Assembly (NCBI GenBank): GCA_001725945.1
Contig: LRMT01000288.1
Coordinates: forward strand, 1-38,115
Length of the DNA stretch: 38,115 nt
Direction of reading: 5' to 3'
Source of the DNA: Cupriavidus sp. UYMMa02A
GTDB lineage: Bacteria; Pseudomonadota; Gammaproteobacteria; Burkholderiales; Burkholderiaceae
In this document: positions 35,948 to 38,115 of the stretch, piece by piece
Layout: the number at the start of each line of letters is the position of its first letter
Numbering within the stretch: the first letter of the stretch is position 1
Notes under the pieces: generated by a model
What the model was told of the DNA's origin: nothing
The model's database searches: none
What the model saw: only the letters and a program-made list of their open reading frames with translations
Translations under genes and position numbers: made by a program

Positions 35948-37273
35948 ATGAAACGTCGGGAATGGCTCAAGACGATGGGAGGCGCAGGCTGGCGCTGGCA
36001 CTGCCCACAATCGTGTCGCGCGTGTATGCGCTGCCGGCGCAGGCGGACGCGCGCTTCCTGCTGGTGTTCCTGCGCGGCGCCTATGACGCGGCCAGCGTAC
36101 TGGTGCCCGCCGGCAGCGATTTCTACTATGCCTCGCGGCCCAATATCGCGATCCGGCGACCGCGCCCGCGGGCGCCGAGCCCGATCCCGCGGCAGCCGTC
36201 GCCCTGGCGCCGGCATTTGCGGCTGAGAGCGGCCGCCGCGGCATCGGCGACTGGGCGCTGCATCCGGCGCTGGCCGGCACCATGCTGCCCCTGTGGAACC
36301 GGCAGCAGCTTGCGTTCGTGCCGTTTGCCGGCACCAACGACATGTCGCGCAGCCACTTCGAAACGCAGGACAGCATCGAGGCGGGTTTGTCGGGCACCGG
36401 CGATGAACGCCATGATGCGGCGTCGCTGCGCGGCAGCGGCTTCCTGAACCGGCTGGCGCAGGCGATGGGCGGGCGCGCGGCGCCGGTGGCCTTTACCGAC
36501 GGATTGCCGATGGTGCTGTCGGGCAGCCAGGATGTCCCCAACGTCTCGCTCAAGGGCACGGGCCGAACGCCGTTCGACGCGCGCCAGACGCGCGTGCTCG
36601 CGCAGATGTACCACGGCACGCGCTTCGAATCGCTGATCGACGAGGGCTTCGAACTGCGCCAGACCGTCGCCGAGCAGGCGCAGGCATTGCAGGCTCGTAC
36701 CGCCATGGCCGGCGGCGGCGACACCATGCCGCGCGCATGCAGGACATGCAGGCGGCCAACCGCCGCTCGCTGAGCGCGCGCGGCTTTGAAGTCGAGGCGC
36801 GGCGCATGGCGGGACTGATGCGCGACAAGTTCAACCTCGGCTTTGTCGATGTGGGCGGCTGGGATACGCACGTCAACCAGGGTGGGGCGCAGGGGCAGCT
36901 CGCGAACCTGCTCGACAACCTCGGGCGCGGGCTTGCCGGCTTTGCGCAGGAGATGGGGCCCGCATGGGAAAAGACCACCGTGGTGGTGGTCTCGGAGTTC
37001 GGCCGCACGTTTCGCGAGAACGGCTCGCGCGGCACGGACCACGGCCATGGCACGGTCTACTGGGTGGCCGGTGGCGCGGTACGCGGCGGCCGCATCTGCG
37101 GCGAACAGGTGGCCGTGGAGGCCGGCACGCTCAACCAGAACCGCGACTATCCGGTGCGCAACGAATATCGCGCCATGCTCGGCGGGATATTCCGCCGGCT
37201 GTATGGCCTCGACGAAGCGCGGCTGGACCAGGTATTCCCCGGCGCCAGGGCGCAGGATCTGGGGCTGATCTAG
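35948..37273 (+). CDS. DUF1501 protein with twin-arginine signal (three frameshifts)
   Basis: DUF1501 proteins resemble alkaline-phosphatase/sulfatase-type enzymes and are usually exported. The N-terminus MKRREWLKTMGGAG, followed by a hydrophobic stretch, is a Tat-type signal (RR then WLK), which suggests export in folded, perhaps metal-loaded, form. Landmarks are FLLVFLRGAYDAASVLVP, WALHPALAGTMLPLW, FVDVGGWDTHVNQGG and TTVVVVSEFGRTFRENGS with TDHGHGTVYWVAGG, which hold the Asp and His positions of a metal site. One base is missing near 35989, 36153 and 36731. The repaired protein has 442 residues. ATG 35948 follows AAGGA by eight bases. It is the partner of the DUF1800 gene upstream. Confidence 0.85.
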
Positions 37274-37335
37274 GCCGGCTCAGGCGTTTGCGCCGCGATG
37301 ACAAGGTCGCGACGGACGCCGCTCGGCCCTGGCAG

Positions 37336-38115
37336 TCAGACCGTCGCTTCCACGCGCCCGACTTCGCGCGCGAACGCCACCACGGAAGCCCCGCTCTGCA
37401 GGAACGCGTCGCCTACCGTCATCGCCCAGCCGGCCTCCGACCCATGCGCGGTCCGCCATTCATGCAGGCGCGCGTCAGCAGTTGCAGGTCGTATTCCTCG
37501 GTGATGCCGATTGCCCCATGCAGGCCGTGCGCGGTCGCGGCGATGATCTGCGCTGCCTCGCTGCTGCGTGCCTTGGCCATGGCGGCGGACAGTTGTTTCG
37601 GCTGGTCGCCCGTTCCGGCAAACGCCATTTCCGCGGCGACGGTCGCGGCGGCGATATGTTCGGTCATGACCGCGAGCTGGTGCTGGATCGCCTGGTACTT
37701 GCCGATCGCTTTGCCGAACTGCGAGCGGTCCTGGCAGTACTGCAGCGTCATCTCGCCGACACGCGCCGCGCGCCGGCGATCAGCCGCGGCGTGCAGGGCG
37801 GCGCCCAGGCCTGGACGTCGGCGGATGTGGCGCCCGGAAGCGGCTCGGCGGCGAGGCTGGCCGGCCAGCGAGCGTCGCGCATTGCTGCCGTGGACGCGGT
37901 ACCGATGCGCTCGGCACCCGAGAACTCGAGCAGCAGCAGGCCGTCCGCTGTGCCGGCCAGCACGTGGTCGGCGATCGTGCCGAACTGGGAAGTCATCGCT
38001 GTCCAGCCCGTCAAGCGCCACGATCAACTTGCGCCAGTCGCCCTTCACCTTGTCCAGCGTGCCAGCGGGCAGCGAAGATGCATGCCCCAGGAGGAAGTTC
38101 TTGATGATGTCCGTT
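37336..38115 (-). CDS. acyl-CoA dehydrogenase family, C-terminal part (partial, frameshifted)
   Basis: FAD-dependent acyl-CoA dehydrogenase. The C-terminal helical domain is clear: GEMTLQYCQDRSQFGKAIGK with YQAIQHQLAVMTEHIAAATV, then HGLHGAIGITEEYDLQLLTR and, after one missing base near 37470, RLHEWRTAHGSEAGWAM down to TGA 37338-37336. The middle domain (HVLAGTADGLLLLEFSGAER) is in another frame, with breaks near 37790 and 38000. The first 100 bases at the right edge (DIIKNFLLGHASSLPAGTLD, then KVKGDWRKLIVALDGLDS) may belong to this gene or to an upstream one; I could not settle this. The gene is convergent with the DUF1501 gene. The substrate is unknown. Confidence 0.7.

Noticed and set aside
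34546..36216. Minus-strand open frame of about 550 codons over the DUF1800 gene
   Set aside because: Antisense to an intact, clearly recognised gene.
1..38115. CRISPR arrays, insertion sequences, rRNA and prophage genes
   Set aside because: I looked for direct repeats, transposases, rRNA motifs and phage structural genes and saw none. The recombinase-like gene has no flanking inverted repeats.

Overview
The window reads as a chromosomal segment of a GC-rich betaproteobacterium of the Burkholderiales, most like Cupriavidus/Ralstonia. The evidence is a phasin of the polyhydroxybutyrate type, a malonate decarboxylase locus with a MatC carrier, a cyoABCD quinol oxidase next to an MFS carrier, and a large hopanoid (hpn) cluster. 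The assignment rests on recognised protein families and not on a database search.

Layout. 1-4750 (minus strand): malonate use, in the order matC, mdcR, mdcA, mdcB (the last cut by the window edge), behind a control region with two inverted repeats and a possible leader peptide. 4953-5525: phasin. 5998-8983: small stress or envelope genes (a DUF2188-like protein, DUF4142, PRC-barrel, erythromycin-esterase-like). 9567-10141: a serine-recombinase-like protein that seems to have lost its catalytic residues. 10223-10396: a bidirectional terminator, tRNA-Leu(CAG) and its promoter. 10429-11394: a conserved protein of unknown function, a small membrane peptide and a structured stretch ending in a terminator. 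11557-12847: a periplasmic FKBP and the lipoprotein MlaA. 12914-26463: hopanoid genes hpnN, hpnM, hpnL, hpnK, hpnJ, hpnI, hpnH, ispH, hpnA and hpnB, plus an unnamed diiron ferritin-like protein whose stop codon overlaps the start of hpnB. 26548-27926: ProY-type amino-acid permease. 28245-32417: cyoABCD, minus strand. 32565-34178: MFS carrier and a minimal AraC regulator. 34315-37273: a secreted DUF1800/DUF1501 pair. 37336-38115: fragment of an acyl-CoA dehydrogenase.

How the genes work together. MatC imports malonate, MdcA carries it on the decarboxylase ACP, and MdcB helps make that ACP's prosthetic group. IspH feeds isoprenoid precursors. HpnH extends the hopane side chain, HpnI, HpnK and HpnJ decorate the head group, and HpnN, HpnM and MlaA-type proteins probably move lipids between the membranes. 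The squalene-hopene cyclase and hpnC/D/E/G are not in this window.

Quality warning. About twenty of the roughly thirty-five genes are broken, and every one can be restored by adding back missing bases, nearly always one base in a short G or C run. Each repaired gene has a length divisible by three and normal for its family. This looks like a consensus error in the assembly and not like gene decay, so I list these genes as CDS over their full reconstructed span and give the approximate break points.
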